Assembly: GCA_963713625.1 (NCBI GenBank)
Contig: CAVQMN010000004.1
Location: 973,224-1,037,223 of the forward strand
From: Bog-756 sp963713625
GTDB lineage: Bacteria > Actinomycetota > Acidimicrobiia > Acidimicrobiales > RAAP-2
Length of the DNA stretch: 64,000 nt
Direction: 5' to 3'
Below the pieces are notes generated by a model that was not told the origin of the DNA, ran no database searches, and worked only from the letters and a program-made list of their open reading frames with translations. A program made the position numbers and the translations under genes. Position 1 is the stretch's first letter, and every line of letters begins with the position of its first letter. Shown piece after piece: positions 47,591 through 56,842 of the stretch.

Positions 47591-48817
47591 GTGACGCAGC
47601 CAGGGGCGGACCGGGCGCCCGACCCGCGGTCACCGAGTGCCGTTCTTTCCGCCGAATTCCGAGAGCGGGGCCCGATCCGCCGGAACGACCTCGGTTTCTG
47701 GGTCGTGAGCCGTCATGCCGACTGCCTGGCCATCCTGCGTGACAGACGGGCCAGCTCCGACAGCCTCAACGTGGCTGTCGAGCGGATGCCCCAGGGTTTC
47801 CGCACGCCCATCGACGAGGATGACCCGGTGGCCGCGGCCATGCTCGAGATGCGTCCGTTCCTCTTCCGCGACCCACCCGACCACACCCGCTTACGCGGAC
47901 TGGTGTCCAAGGCGTTCACCCCGCGTGTGGTCGAATCGCTGCGGACCCGGACGCAAGAAGTGGTCGATGAGCTCCTCGGGGCGGCCATGGAGGCCGACCG
48001 GGTCGACCTCCTGGAGGAGTTCGCCTATCCGCTGCCGGTGCGCATCATCTGCGATCTCCTCGGCGTGCCGCTCGAGGACCAGGATCGCTTCAAGGTCTGG
48101 TCGGGGGCGCTGGCCCGGGGCCTCGATCCGGACTTCCTCCTCTCGTCGGAGATCATCGCCGCCCGCACCGAGGGCGTCCTCCAGTTCTCCCAGTACTTCT
48201 TCGAGCTCCTCGCCGAGCGCCGGGCCCGTCCCGGTGACGACTTCCTCAGCCGACTGGTGCAGGCTGAGGACGGGGGCGTCCTCCTGACCGAAGGCGAGCT
48301 CCTGTCGACCTGCATCCTCTTGCTGGTGGCCGGGCACGAAACGACGGTCAACCTGATCGCCGGAGGGGCCCTCGCCCTTCTGCATCATCCCGACCAGTTC
48401 GAGAGGTTCCGTTCCGAACCGGCACTCACCCGAAGCGGGGTGGAAGAGATGCTCCGGTACGTTTCCCCGGTGCAGCTCACCGGCCGGGCACTCGTCGAGG
48501 ACTGTGAGATCGGCGGCGTCGAGCTCAGGGCCGGGGACTTCGCCATGTTGCTGCTGGCGTCGGCCAACCGCGATCCGGGCGAATTCGACGATCCCAGGCG
48601 GTTCGACATCTCGCGCCACCCGAACAACCACCTCGGGTTCGGGTTCGGGATCCACCACTGCCTCGGCGCACCCCTGGCCCGCATGGAGGCCCAGGTGGCC
48701 CTGACCGCACTGGTCAAGCTCGCCCCGAAGCTGGCCCTCACCGTCGACGAGGTGGCCTACAAGACGAATGTCGTGTTGCGGGGTGTGGAGTCGCTGCCGG
48801 TGGCCATGCACGGCTGA
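47591..48817 (+). CDS. Cytochrome P450
   Basis: 408 residues from GTG 47591; an open extension upstream overlaps the coupling-protein gene. Soluble bacterial class I P450. I-helix LLVAGHETTVNLIAGG, ExxR motif in VEEMLRYVSPVQ, heme loop LGFGFGIHHCLGAPLARMEAQ with the axial Cys. RDPPDHTRLRGLVSKAFTPR is the usual C-helix region. Substrate not deducible; no ferredoxin adjoins it. TACCAT at 47551 may be its -10. Confidence 0.95.
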   Translation: MTQPGADRAPDPRSPSAVLSAEFRERGPIRRNDLGFWVVSRHADCLAILRDRRASSDSLNVAVERMPQGFRTPIDEDDPVAAAMLEMRPFLFRDPPDHTRLRGLVSKAFTPRVVESLRTRTQEVVDELLGAAMEADRVDLLEEFAYPLPVRIICDLLGVPLEDQDRFKVWSGALARGLDPDFLLSSEIIAARTEGVLQFSQYFFELLAERRARPGDDFLSRLVQAEDGGVLLTEGELLSTCILLLVAGHETTVNLIAGGALALLHHPDQFERFRSEPALTRSGVEEMLRYVSPVQLTGRALVEDCEIGGVELRAGDFAMLLLASANRDPGEFDDPRRFDISRHPNNHLGFGFGIHHCLGAPLARMEAQVALTALVKLAPKLALTVDEVAYKTNVVLRGVESLPVAMHG

Positions 48818-48886
48818 TGCATCCGCCGGGACCGGAAGCGGTCGGACCCGGGGCACGCTGGACGTTTTCCCCCGAGGGAGCCGGAG

Positions 48887-49762
48887 TCAGGATGCGGCAG
48901 CGCGGTCGAATACCGGCTGCAGACCGTCGAGGGTGCTGCGCACGTCGTCGGCGCTGAAGGCCAGGAGCAGAGCGGAGACGGCGTCCACACCGGTCTCGGC
49001 ATACTGCGCGGCGATGTCGCCGTCGAGGGGTTGGAAGTAGGGACAGACGGTGATGACCAGATCGTCGCGCCTGCGTCCCTGCTCGGCCAGCAGCCGGTCC
49101 AGTTTCCCGAGTGGCTCGGCCAGCTGGTCGGGTCGCCGGTTGAAGGTGTGCCACCCCTGGCCGGCCCGGGCCGCGCGGGCCAGGGCCGCGTCGCTCTCCC
49201 CACCGATGTGGATGGGCGGATGGGGGTGCTGCACCGGCTTCGGGAACATCGAGCATGGATCGAGCGAGTAGAACTCCCCCTCGTAGGCGGAGGTCTCGTC
49301 ACACCACAGGGTGCGCAGCACTTCGAGGTACTCGTCGGTCCGCCGTCCCCGGTGGGGCCACGGGACATTGACCGCGTTGAACTCCTCTTCCAGCCATCCC
49401 ACGCCGACACCGAGGTCGACGCGGCCGTTGGACAACCAGTCCAGGGTGGACACCTCTTTGGCCGTGTACACCGGATTCCGCTGGGGCAGCAGGACCATGG
49501 CCGTGCCCAGGCGCACGGTCGTGGTGAGGGCGGCCAGATAGGAGAGGGTGGACAGGGGCTCCAACAAGCCGGTTCCGGGAGGGGCGGGGATGCGTCCGTC
49601 CTCCGCGTACGGGTACGACGAGGCGTACTCGTCGAACAGGACGACGTGCTCGCCCACCCACACCGTGCCGATGCCTCGCTGCTCGGCCTCGGCCCCGATG
49701 ACGGCCAGCAGCTCGGGCGTGGTGAACGGGTTGGCGGTGGGTACCCACAGATCGATGCGCAC
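48887..49762 (-). CDS. LLM-class F420-dependent oxidoreductase
   Basis: 291 residues from GTG 49762 with AGGAGA five bases upstream. A TIM-barrel luciferase-like enzyme of the TIGR03619 type: IGTVWVGEHVVLFDEY, LSTLSYLAALTTTVRLGTAMVLLPQRNPVYTAKEVSTLDWLSNGRVDLGVGVGWLEEEF, VQHPHPPIHIGGESDAALARAAR. Such enzymes use F420 or flavin; substrate unknown. Convergent with the P450 gene (69-base gap). Confidence 0.92.
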   Translation of the reverse strand: MRIDLWVPTANPFTTPELLAVIGAEAEQRGIGTVWVGEHVVLFDEYASSYPYAEDGRIPAPPGTGLLEPLSTLSYLAALTTTVRLGTAMVLLPQRNPVYTAKEVSTLDWLSNGRVDLGVGVGWLEEEFNAVNVPWPHRGRRTDEYLEVLRTLWCDETSAYEGEFYSLDPCSMFPKPVQHPHPPIHIGGESDAALARAARAGQGWHTFNRRPDQLAEPLGKLDRLLAEQGRRRDDLVITVCPYFQPLDGDIAAQYAETGVDAVSALLLAFSADDVRSTLDGLQPVFDRAAAS

Positions 49763-49873
49763 GACGGTCTCCTCTTGGTGGGGTTGGTGGGGAATGGAAC
49801 GGCGGAATGCGGGTCGGGCATCGGGGCGGTGACGAACGGTCGTCTCAGCCCATCAGGGGCGCGGGCCGCCGGA

Positions 49874-51286
49874 TCACGACGGGGCGACAGGCGCCACCAG
49901 GGGCCAGGGGCGCTCGCGCTCGGCGATGCGGGCCAGATCGAGGAGCAGCTGCTCCTCGTGGTGCCGTCCGATCACCTGGAGTCCGACCGGCAAGCCGTCG
50001 ATCAGCCCCGCCGGGATGGACACCGCCGGATTGCCGGTGAGATTGGCGGGGATGGTCAGCGCCCCGTTGTTGCCGACGGCCTTGTCGAACCCGTACTCGG
50101 TGATGAGGTTCACGTCCCCGACCATGGTCGGCATCGGGCCGGCGGCGGCGAACGCGGTATCCGGGTTGGCCGCCGAGAAGACGAAGTCGGTCTTCTCGAA
50201 GAGATCGGCCATGCGCTCGTTGACATCGATCCTGAACATTTCGGTGGCTCCGGCGCTCTGCACGTTGAGGTGGTGGGTGGCGAGGTTCATCCCCAGCTGG
50301 ATCTCGGGGGTGAGGTCGTCGTTGCAGGCCGGGTAGCGGTCCCCGAGTGTGCCGGCCAGACCGATGAGGTTGGACATGGCCCACTCCAGGCCCCCTTGGG
50401 GAAGGCCGACGACCACATCGACCCGGTGCAGGTGGGCCCGCTCGATCAGATCCTCGGCCACCTCGGTCAGGAGGGCCACCATGCGCGGCTCGACGATGGC
50501 CGAGCCGAGGTCGATGGAGACCACCGCCCGTTTCCCGGCCAGATCGAAGCTGTCGAGGCCGGCCTCCCAACCTTCGACCCGGGGCAGGCTCAGGGTGTCA
50601 CGGGGGTCGAACCCGTTGCAGACGTCGAACCATCGCGCCGTATCCCGCACCGAGCGCGAGACGCAGCCCACCACCACGGTGAGGGGTGGCTGCAACGTCG
50701 CCGGCCCCTTGGGAATCCGCCCGAACGTCGACTTGAGGCCGAAGAGGCCGGTGAACCCGGCGGGGATGCGGATCGAGCCCCCGCCGTCGCCGCCGCTGGC
50801 GATGGGGAGGAGGCCCCCGGCCACCGCGGCGGCCGAACCACCGGACGATCCCCCCGGGGTGCGTTCGGGGTCCCACGGGTTGCGGGTGACGCCGTGGAGC
50901 TTGGTCGAGGTGCAGTTGATACCCCCGAACTCCGATGCTGTGGTCTGGCCGGCCAGGACAGCCCCGGCGGCCCTGAGCCTCGTCACCTGGGTGGAGTCAT
51001 GGCCGGCGATCCGGTCTTTGAAGACGAGGGAGGCCTCGGTGTAAGGCCATCCGTTCACCGACTCGAGCTCCTTCACCCCGATGGGCACACCCCCGAAGGG
51101 GAGCGAGACGTCGGCCGAAGCCGCGGCGGCCCGGGCCGCTTCGGCATCCACATGGCTGAAGGCGTTGAGCCCGGACGATTCGATGGCCGCCAACGACGAC
51201 TCGAGGACCTCGCCGGGGCTGGCCGTCCCGTCCCGGAAGGCGTCGACCAGGGAGCAGGCGTCTCCGAGCCAGGGCTGATCGGTCAC
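49874..51286 (-). CDS. Amidase (amidase signature family)
   Basis: 470 residues from GTG 51286. TAGCGT (51300-51295) lies eight bases before it, and the family N-terminus follows at once (LGDACSLVDAFRDGTASPGEVLESSL). The Ser-cisSer-Lys triad is complete: Lys in GVPIGVKELESV, the Gly/Ser loop TPGGSSGGSAAAVAGG, and the Ser in SGGDGGGSIRIPAG. It hydrolyses an amide or acts on a small-molecule ester; no sign of a GatCAB context. Confidence 0.93.
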   Translation of the reverse strand: MTDQPWLGDACSLVDAFRDGTASPGEVLESSLAAIESSGLNAFSHVDAEAARAAAASADVSLPFGGVPIGVKELESVNGWPYTEASLVFKDRIAGHDSTQVTRLRAAGAVLAGQTTASEFGGINCTSTKLHGVTRNPWDPERTPGGSSGGSAAAVAGGLLPIASGGDGGGSIRIPAGFTGLFGLKSTFGRIPKGPATLQPPLTVVVGCVSRSVRDTARWFDVCNGFDPRDTLSLPRVEGWEAGLDSFDLAGKRAVVSIDLGSAIVEPRMVALLTEVAEDLIERAHLHRVDVVVGLPQGGLEWAMSNLIGLAGTLGDRYPACNDDLTPEIQLGMNLATHHLNVQSAGATEMFRIDVNERMADLFEKTDFVFSAANPDTAFAAAGPMPTMVGDVNLITEYGFDKAVGNNGALTIPANLTGNPAVSIPAGLIDGLPVGLQVIGRHHEEQLLLDLARIAERERPWPLVAPVAPS

Positions 51287-51420
51287 AGCCACCGACGCTA
51301 GCGGCGATGGCCGAACCGGTGCGAGCGTGCACCCGGGCCACCGGGGGCTGACCACGCAGGGCCTCCACCGGGGTGGCCCGCTGGCGCGTCCCGGCGGTGT
51401 CGTGGGCCTAGCGTGGGGGT

Positions 51421-52284
51421 ATGAGCAACGATCGACAGCCGAAGAACGGCGATGTCTCGGGACCCGAAGAGGCGCAGTCGGCTGGTCCCCCGGTGGGACA
51501 GACCGGAGACAAGCCCAGGCACCCGTTCACGCTGGCCGTCGACATCGGTGGGACCGGGCTGAAGGCCTCGGTCCTCGACGCCGGCGGGCTGATGGTGGCG
51601 GACAGGGTGCGCGTGCCGACCTCGTACCCCCTCCCTCCCGACAAGCTGGTATCCGACCTCACCCGGCTGGTGGCACCGCTGCCGACGGCGGAGCGCGCTT
51701 CGGTCGGTTTTCCGGGCATGGTCCGGAAGGGGCTGGTTCTCTCAGCTCCGCACTTCTCCACCAAGGAAGGTCCCGGCAGCCCGGTCGATCCCCACCTGGC
51801 CGAACTGTGGAACCGGTTCGATCTCGCCGCCGCCCTGACCGAGTGGTTCGGGCTCCCGACCAAAGTGGCCAATGACGCGGACATCCAGGGCGCAGCCGTG
51901 GTCAGTGGCGAGGGTCTCGAGTTGGTCGTCACTCTCGGGACCGGCTTCGGGACCGGGGTGTTCTACGACGGCCAGATGATGCCGCATCTCGAGATCGCCC
52001 ACCAGCCGTTCCGGAAGGGCGAGACCTACAACGACCAGCTGGGTGAGGCGACCCGCAAGGAGATCGGCGAAGAGCGGTGGAACAAGCGGGTCCACAAGGC
52101 CATCGTCAACCTCCGGGGCATGATGTTCTTCGATCACCTCTACATCGGCGGTGGCAACTCCCGCCGCGTGGCCCGTCACCATCTCGATGAAGACGTGACG
52201 ATCATCGACAACAGCGCCGGCATCCTGGGTGGGATCAAGCTGTGGAGCCAGGACCATCTGACGGTGAACAAGGTGCTCGAGTAG
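51421..52284 (+). CDS. ppgK: Polyphosphate glucokinase
   Basis: 287 residues. It phosphorylates glucose with polyphosphate or ATP. ROK-type fold: phosphate loop AVDIGGTGLKASVL, VGFPGMVRKGLV, KVANDADIQGAAVVSGEGLELVVTLGTGFGTGVF. The combination with HQPFRKGETYNDQLGEATRKEIG is typical of PpgK rather than ATP-only ROK kinases. The first 35 residues are polar and disordered. TAGCGT ends six bases before the ATG. It faces a gene for a polyphosphate-binding CHAD protein. Confidence 0.93.
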   Translation: MSNDRQPKNGDVSGPEEAQSAGPPVGQTGDKPRHPFTLAVDIGGTGLKASVLDAGGLMVADRVRVPTSYPLPPDKLVSDLTRLVAPLPTAERASVGFPGMVRKGLVLSAPHFSTKEGPGSPVDPHLAELWNRFDLAAALTEWFGLPTKVANDADIQGAAVVSGEGLELVVTLGTGFGTGVFYDGQMMPHLEIAHQPFRKGETYNDQLGEATRKEIGEERWNKRVHKAIVNLRGMMFFDHLYIGGGNSRRVARHHLDEDVTIIDNSAGILGGIKLWSQDHLTVNKVLE

Positions 52285-52340
52285 GTCGGCCGGCCCGGGG
52301 CCGACAGCACGGGGCCGGAGCCGCGCAGCTTCCGCTCAGA

Positions 52341-53399
52341 TCAGCCCTGCCATTTCCGCCAACGGCGTTCGATGTCCTTGAGATCGCGCTTCCAACCCTT
52401 TCGGGCCACCGCCGCCGTCTCCTGCTGGAGGCTGATCAACGTCTCGATGGGGCGAACGAGGTCGCGACGCTCCGCGGCCAGGGCCTGGAGCCACTCGATG
52501 GAGTAATAGGCGTCGTGCAGATCCCCGAGCTTGACCTGCAGCCGCTCGGCCGCCTTGGCCGTCTTGCGGGCCGGGCCGCCGTCGATGAGGGCCACGGTAT
52601 TGCAGCCGTAACGCAGATCCTTCATCCGGATGCGCAGGACGTGGAGGTTGGCGAAGCTCGGGTTTCTCCGAGCGGTGCGGGCCGCACCGCGGACATCGTG
52701 CCAGGCCCGGTGGAGCATGCGCGGCAGCAGCTCGTCGGCCGGTTTGGCCGCCTTGGCCTTGAACACCGGACCGTCCCACAACACCATCATCTGTTCGGTC
52801 AGCTGGAACCGGCGGGCCCCGCCCCGCTGGGCATCGATGGCGGCCAGGGCGCCGGCCATCCGTTCCTCCACCACCGCCTCGAGCTGGCTCACCGCGAAGG
52901 GATCGATGTACCCGGCTCCGGTGACCGAGACCAGGTCCCCGATGATGTGGAGATCGCGGGCCTGGCCCAGGCAGTTGCCGTACCAGGACAGCTCGGCCCG
53001 CAGGGACGTGCCCCACGCCGGGTCGAGCAGGAGACGGAACGTCCGCAGGTTGGACCGGATGCGACGCATGGCCACCCGGCTCTGGTGGATCCGTTCGGTC
53101 TGGGTGGCGGCACGCTGATTGCCGTCCAGCTCGCTGGCCGCCGATTGGGCCCACACGGGGCGGGCCCGCATCATGATGTTGAGGGCCCCGACCGTCTGGC
53201 ATCGCTTCGTCTCGTCCAAGAGCTCATTGCCCATGTCGTTCAACAGGAAGGTGCGGGCCGAGCCGGCCAGGACCCGGTGCAGGACCATGCCGGCGGAAGG
53301 TTCGGGGAGGTCCTCGTCGCGGGGGAGGCCGGGGACGCGACGGAGGTACTGCACTGCCGGTGCCCCTCGACCTCCGTCTTCCGCTAATTCGGCGGTCAT
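52341..53399 (-). CDS. CHAD domain protein
   Basis: 352 residues, helical, with conserved His and many Arg/Lys. RIHQSRVAMRRIRSNLRTFRLLLDPAW (first CHAD helices, His-x3-Arg-x2-Arg-Arg), ELSWYGNCLGQARDLHI, then the second half LHVLRIRMKDLRYGCNTV. CHAD domains bind polyphosphate and can locate to polyphosphate granules. There is no CYTH domain, often fused to CHAD. GAGGAGG nine bases before the ATG. Convergent with ppgK, 56 bases apart. Confidence 0.92.
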   Translation of the reverse strand: MTAELAEDGGRGAPAVQYLRRVPGLPRDEDLPEPSAGMVLHRVLAGSARTFLLNDMGNELLDETKRCQTVGALNIMMRARPVWAQSAASELDGNQRAATQTERIHQSRVAMRRIRSNLRTFRLLLDPAWGTSLRAELSWYGNCLGQARDLHIIGDLVSVTGAGYIDPFAVSQLEAVVEERMAGALAAIDAQRGGARRFQLTEQMMVLWDGPVFKAKAAKPADELLPRMLHRAWHDVRGAARTARRNPSFANLHVLRIRMKDLRYGCNTVALIDGGPARKTAKAAERLQVKLGDLHDAYYSIEWLQALAAERRDLVRPIETLISLQQETAAVARKGWKRDLKDIERRWRKWQG

Positions 53400-53499
53400 A
53401 GCCGATGCCTCCTCGGAACAGCCTACGAGTGCCGGATCGTTGCTATCACTGTACGGGCTGAACGGGCTGAAGCGAGGATGTCCGGTCTACCCTGGGTCC

Positions 53500-54444
53500 A
53501 TGTACGCCGTGACCATCGTCGACGGCTCGCTCGAATGGGTCGAGCATCCGGACCCCCGTCCCGGCCCCGGCGAGCTTCTGGTGTCGGTGCAGGCGGCGGG
53601 CATCAATGCGGCCGATCTCATGCAGCGCCAGGGGCTCTACCCGGCCCCGCCCGGCTCCCCGGCCGACATCCCGGGCATGGAACTGGCCGGTGAGGTGGTG
53701 GCCGTGGGGGCGGGCACGAGCCGCTGGTCGATCGGGGACCGGGTCATGTCCATCACCGGTGGTGGGGCCCAGGCCGAACTGGCCGTCATCCCCGAGGGAA
53801 CGGCCATGCCCGTCCCGGACGGTATCCCCTGGGACCAGGCCGGGGGGTTCCCCGAAGTCTTCTGCACCGCCCATGACGCGCTCTTCACCCAGGCCCATCT
53901 GAGCGCCGGGGAGCGGGTGCTCATCTCCGGGGCCGCCGGTGGGGTGGGGACCGCGGCGGTCCAGCTGGCCCACGCCGCCGGGGCCCACGTGGTGGCCTCG
54001 GTGCGTTCACCGTCGCGTCACGCCGACGTCTCGGACCTCGGCGCCGACGAGGTCATCCAACCCGACCAGGTCCCAGACCACGGCCCCTACGACGTCTCCT
54101 TGGAGCTGGTGGGAGCGAGCGGTGTGGCGGCCGTGGTCCCCCTCCTGGCTCTCGGCGGGCGGGTGGTGGTCATCGGGGTCAGCGGGTCAGGCGCCAAGGC
54201 CGAGCTCAATCTCCTGACCCTCATGGGCCGGCGGGCGACGATCGGGGGATCGACCCTCCGGTCGCGGACGGTGGCCGAGAAGTCGGCCGTCACCCGTCCC
54301 GTCGAGGAGCACGCGGTGGCCCTGTTGGGACAGGGGACGGTCACGGTGCCGGTGGCCGAGCGCTTCCCCATGGCCGGGGCGGCTGAGGCCTACGAGCGGT
54401 TCGCCGCCGGCGGGAAGTTCGGGAAGGTCGTGCTCGTGCGCTGA
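53500..54444 (+). CDS. Quinone oxidoreductase-like MDR protein
   Basis: 314 residues from ATG 53500; TACCCT lies six bases before it. Zinc-free medium-chain reductase: VQAAGINAADLMQRQGLYPAPPG (family signature), DIPGMELAGEVVAVG, nucleotide site VLISGAAGGVGTAAVQLAHAAGAHVVASVRS. It probably reduces a quinone or an enone with NADPH. It could also be named Zn-binding dehydrogenase, but the catalytic zinc ligands are missing. Confidence 0.92.
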   Translation: MYAVTIVDGSLEWVEHPDPRPGPGELLVSVQAAGINAADLMQRQGLYPAPPGSPADIPGMELAGEVVAVGAGTSRWSIGDRVMSITGGGAQAELAVIPEGTAMPVPDGIPWDQAGGFPEVFCTAHDALFTQAHLSAGERVLISGAAGGVGTAAVQLAHAAGAHVVASVRSPSRHADVSDLGADEVIQPDQVPDHGPYDVSLELVGASGVAAVVPLLALGGRVVVIGVSGSGAKAELNLLTLMGRRATIGGSTLRSRTVAEKSAVTRPVEEHAVALLGQGTVTVPVAERFPMAGAAEAYERFAAGGKFGKVVLVR

Positions 54445-54507
54445 GCGGGCGGTACCGGCCCGGGCGGGTGATCGTCAGGAGCGGGCATGCACCTCGGGGA
54501 GGGCGGC

Positions 54508-55038
54508 TCAGGCCGGCAATGATTTGGCCATGACAGTGACGGATCGTCCTTGGTAGGGGACGACGTCGACAATCCGCCAGCCCATGGGGAGGTAGAAGCG
54601 CTGGGCGGTGCGTTCGCCGGTGAAGAGGTAGATCTCCGGATAGCCGAGCCGAGTGGCCATGGACTCGCAGGCACCCACGACGGGCGGGCCCAGACCGGTG
54701 CCGCGTCGTTCGGGGACGACATACACCCCCGAGAGCCATGGAGTCAGGCCCTCGCACCCCGGTGCCGGCGGTGCCATGTCGTGTACCACCAGTGACGCCG
54801 AGCCCAGGGGTTCACCGCGCTCGACGGCTACATAGGTGAGGGGCATGGAGCTCCGGTTGGCCCAGGTGGACAACCGGCGGACCACGTCCTCGACAGTGAC
54901 ATCCGGGTCGGCCGGGGGCCACTCGTCGAAATGCCACCGGGCGATGGTGGGGGCGAACTCGACGTGATCGGCCAGCAGGTCCACGGACACGCCGCGGGGA
55001 GCTGCCGGGGGTTCCCTGGGAGTGGGCGGAGTGTGCAT
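54508..55038 (-). CDS. GNAT family N-acetyltransferase
   Basis: 176 residues from ATG 55038. Acetyl-CoA loop VYVVPERRGTGLGPPVVGAC (motif A, with Pro-Pro where Gly-x-Ala is more usual), then TRLGYPEIYLFTGERTAQRFYLPMGWRIVDVVPYQGRSVTVMAKSL. Substrate unknown. It lies 50 bases behind the thiolase gene on the same strand and may share its mRNA. Confidence 0.85.
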   Translation of the reverse strand: MHTPPTPREPPAAPRGVSVDLLADHVEFAPTIARWHFDEWPPADPDVTVEDVVRRLSTWANRSSMPLTYVAVERGEPLGSASLVVHDMAPPAPGCEGLTPWLSGVYVVPERRGTGLGPPVVGACESMATRLGYPEIYLFTGERTAQRFYLPMGWRIVDVVPYQGRSVTVMAKSLPA

Positions 55039-55088
55039 GGAAGCGGGACGGGGTTGGTGGTGCGCGACGAGCGACCGACCGGGGTCGG

Positions 55089-56288
55089 CTACCGGGAGAC
55101 GATGACCGACGACCCGTGGCCGAACAGCCCCTGGTTGGCCGTGATCCCGAGACGCGCCCCGTCGACCTGGCGCCCTCCGGCCTGGCCACGCAGCTGCCAG
55201 ACCAGCTCGCACACCTGGGCGATGGCCTGGGCCGGGATCGCCTCCCCGAAACAGGCCAGCCCGCCACTCGGGTTGACCGGGACGCGGCCCCCGATGGTGG
55301 TGTCGCCGTCGCGGAGCAGACGCTCGGCTTCCCCCTCCTTGCACAAGCCGATGTCCTCGTACCAGTCCAGCTCGAGCGCGGACGACAGGTCGTAGACCTC
55401 GGCCAGGTCGACGTCGTCAGGAGCCACGCCCGCCTCTTCGTAGGCGGCCGCGGCGACCGACTGCTTGAACGTGGGACCGACCGAGGCGGTGGTCGACGCG
55501 GAGTCGGTGGAGAAATTGGGCATCTCGATGATCGTCTGGGGGAAGCGCGGCGTGACCGTGGACACCGCGTCGATGGTGACGAGGTCGGCACCGCCCGCGT
55601 GGCGGCGGGCGAACTCCAGGCTGGAGAGGACCAGGGCGGCCCCACCGTCCGAGGTGGCGCAGATCTCGAGCAGGCGCAGGGGGTCGGCCACCATCGGCGA
55701 CGCCAGGACGTCGGCCGCGGTCACCTCCTTGCGGTACCGGGCGTTCACGTTGTCCAGCCCGTGCTTGGCGTTCTTCACCTTGACCGCGGCGAAGTCGGCC
55801 TCGGTGGCCCCGAACAGCTCCATGCGGCGGCGGGCGTAGAGGGCGAAGTAGGTCGGGTTGGTGGCGCCCAGCAGATGGAAGCGGAGCCAGTCCGGGTCGT
55901 CCTTCCGGTCGCCTCCGACCGGTGCGAAGAACCCCTTGGGCGTGGTGTCGGCTCCCACCACCAGGGCCACATCGCACAGTCCGGCGAGGATCTGTGCCCT
56001 GGCGTTGTTGATGGCCTGGGCCCCCGAGGCACAGGCGGCATAGGCCGACGAGACCCGGGCTCCGGTCCAGCCCAGGGCCTGGGCGAAGGTGGCGCCGGCG
56101 ATGAACCCCGGATACCCGTTGCGGATGGTGTCGGCGCCGGCGACGTACTGGATGTCCGTCCACGGCAGGCTGGCTTCTCGGAGGGCGTCCCCGGCGGCGG
56201 CCAGGCCGTACTCGACGAAGTTGCGACCCCACTTCCCCCAGGGGTGCATACCGGCACCCAGCACCGCGACCCGCTTGTCGTCAGGCAC
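55089..56288 (-). CDS. Thiolase-like lipid-transfer protein (SCP-x/Ltp type)
   Basis: 399 residues from GTG 56288. Thiolase fold without the canonical C-terminal motifs: VAVLGAGMHPWGKWGRNFVEYG, a Cys in AAYAACASGAQAI, EVYDLSSALELDWYEDIGLC and GGLACFGEAIPAQ in place of GHPxGA. This pattern is that of the Ltp family, some of which are retro-aldolases in steroid side-chain breakdown that work with a DUF35 partner. The DUF35 gene overlaps it by eight bases, supporting an Ltp-DUF35 complex. Thiolysis versus aldol cleavage cannot be decided here. Confidence 0.88.
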   Translation of the reverse strand: MPDDKRVAVLGAGMHPWGKWGRNFVEYGLAAAGDALREASLPWTDIQYVAGADTIRNGYPGFIAGATFAQALGWTGARVSSAYAACASGAQAINNARAQILAGLCDVALVVGADTTPKGFFAPVGGDRKDDPDWLRFHLLGATNPTYFALYARRRMELFGATEADFAAVKVKNAKHGLDNVNARYRKEVTAADVLASPMVADPLRLLEICATSDGGAALVLSSLEFARRHAGGADLVTIDAVSTVTPRFPQTIIEMPNFSTDSASTTASVGPTFKQSVAAAAYEEAGVAPDDVDLAEVYDLSSALELDWYEDIGLCKEGEAERLLRDGDTTIGGRVPVNPSGGLACFGEAIPAQAIAQVCELVWQLRGQAGGRQVDGARLGITANQGLFGHGSSVIVSR

Positions 56289-56763
56289 GAGACTGCTCCC
56301 CGTCGCCCGTTCGGGTCCCGTCGGAACCGACGCGGGGTTGCCACTTCCACACCAGATATTCGTGGTCGTCGTCTTCGTACAGGGTGTCGAGGACCAGCTC
56401 CACCTCGGCCCCGACGCGGAGGTGGTCCACGCCCACCCCGGGCACGACCTGGCCCATCACCACCATCTGTTCGGCGGCGAGCTCGACGGCAGCCAGGGCG
56501 AAGGGAACGTAGGGGTCCGCCGCCTCGTAGGGTCTGGGGGGCTGGTAGCAGGCGTCGGTGTACGACCAGATCTTCCCTACCCGGCTGAGCTCGGTCTCGG
56601 CGAACTCGGTCCCCTGGCATCTGGGGTTCCGGCAGAAGAAGGTCTCCCGGGGAAACGCAAAGTTCCCACACGACGTGCACTTGCTTCCGAGGAGGGCGGG
56701 GGAGTGTTCGTCGAGCGTGAACCAACCGTCGATGGCGGGCAGTCGAGTCTTGGCCGGGGGCAT
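56281..56763 (-). CDS. DUF35 (Zn-ribbon/OB-fold) acyl-CoA partner protein
   Basis: 160 residues. Rubredoxin-like zinc ribbon with four Cys (GSKCTSCGNFAFPRETFFCRNPRCQG, about 28-53) followed by an OB fold (GKIWSYTDACYQPPRPYEAADPYVPFALAAVELA and VVPGVGVDHLRVGAEVELVLDTLYEDDDHEYLVWKWQP). DUF35 proteins associate with thiolase-like enzymes. TAGAAT is six bases before the ATG, overlapped by a palindromic operator. First gene of the pair with the thiolase. Confidence 0.92.
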   Translation of the reverse strand: MPPAKTRLPAIDGWFTLDEHSPALLGSKCTSCGNFAFPRETFFCRNPRCQGTEFAETELSRVGKIWSYTDACYQPPRPYEAADPYVPFALAAVELAAEQMVVMGQVVPGVGVDHLRVGAEVELVLDTLYEDDDHEYLVWKWQPRVGSDGTRTGDGEQSRA

Positions 56764-56769
56764 CGCCGG

Positions 56770-56788
56770 ATTCTAACGCCCCGTCAGA
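56770..56788 (-). promoter_or_regulatory. Palindromic operator and -10 of the DUF35-thiolase operon
   Basis: TCTAACG-CCC-CGTCAGA (56772-56788, plus strand) is a 17-bp inverted repeat with one mismatch. On the minus strand TAGAAT (56775-56770) overlaps one arm and ends six bases before the ATG. The same palindrome occurs at the next gene upstream (58100). Confidence 0.7.
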
Positions 56789-56842
56789 TCAGGGGATGGG
56801 GGCGGGTCGTGGTCGGCGGCTTGGTGGGCGGTCCGGTGTCCC

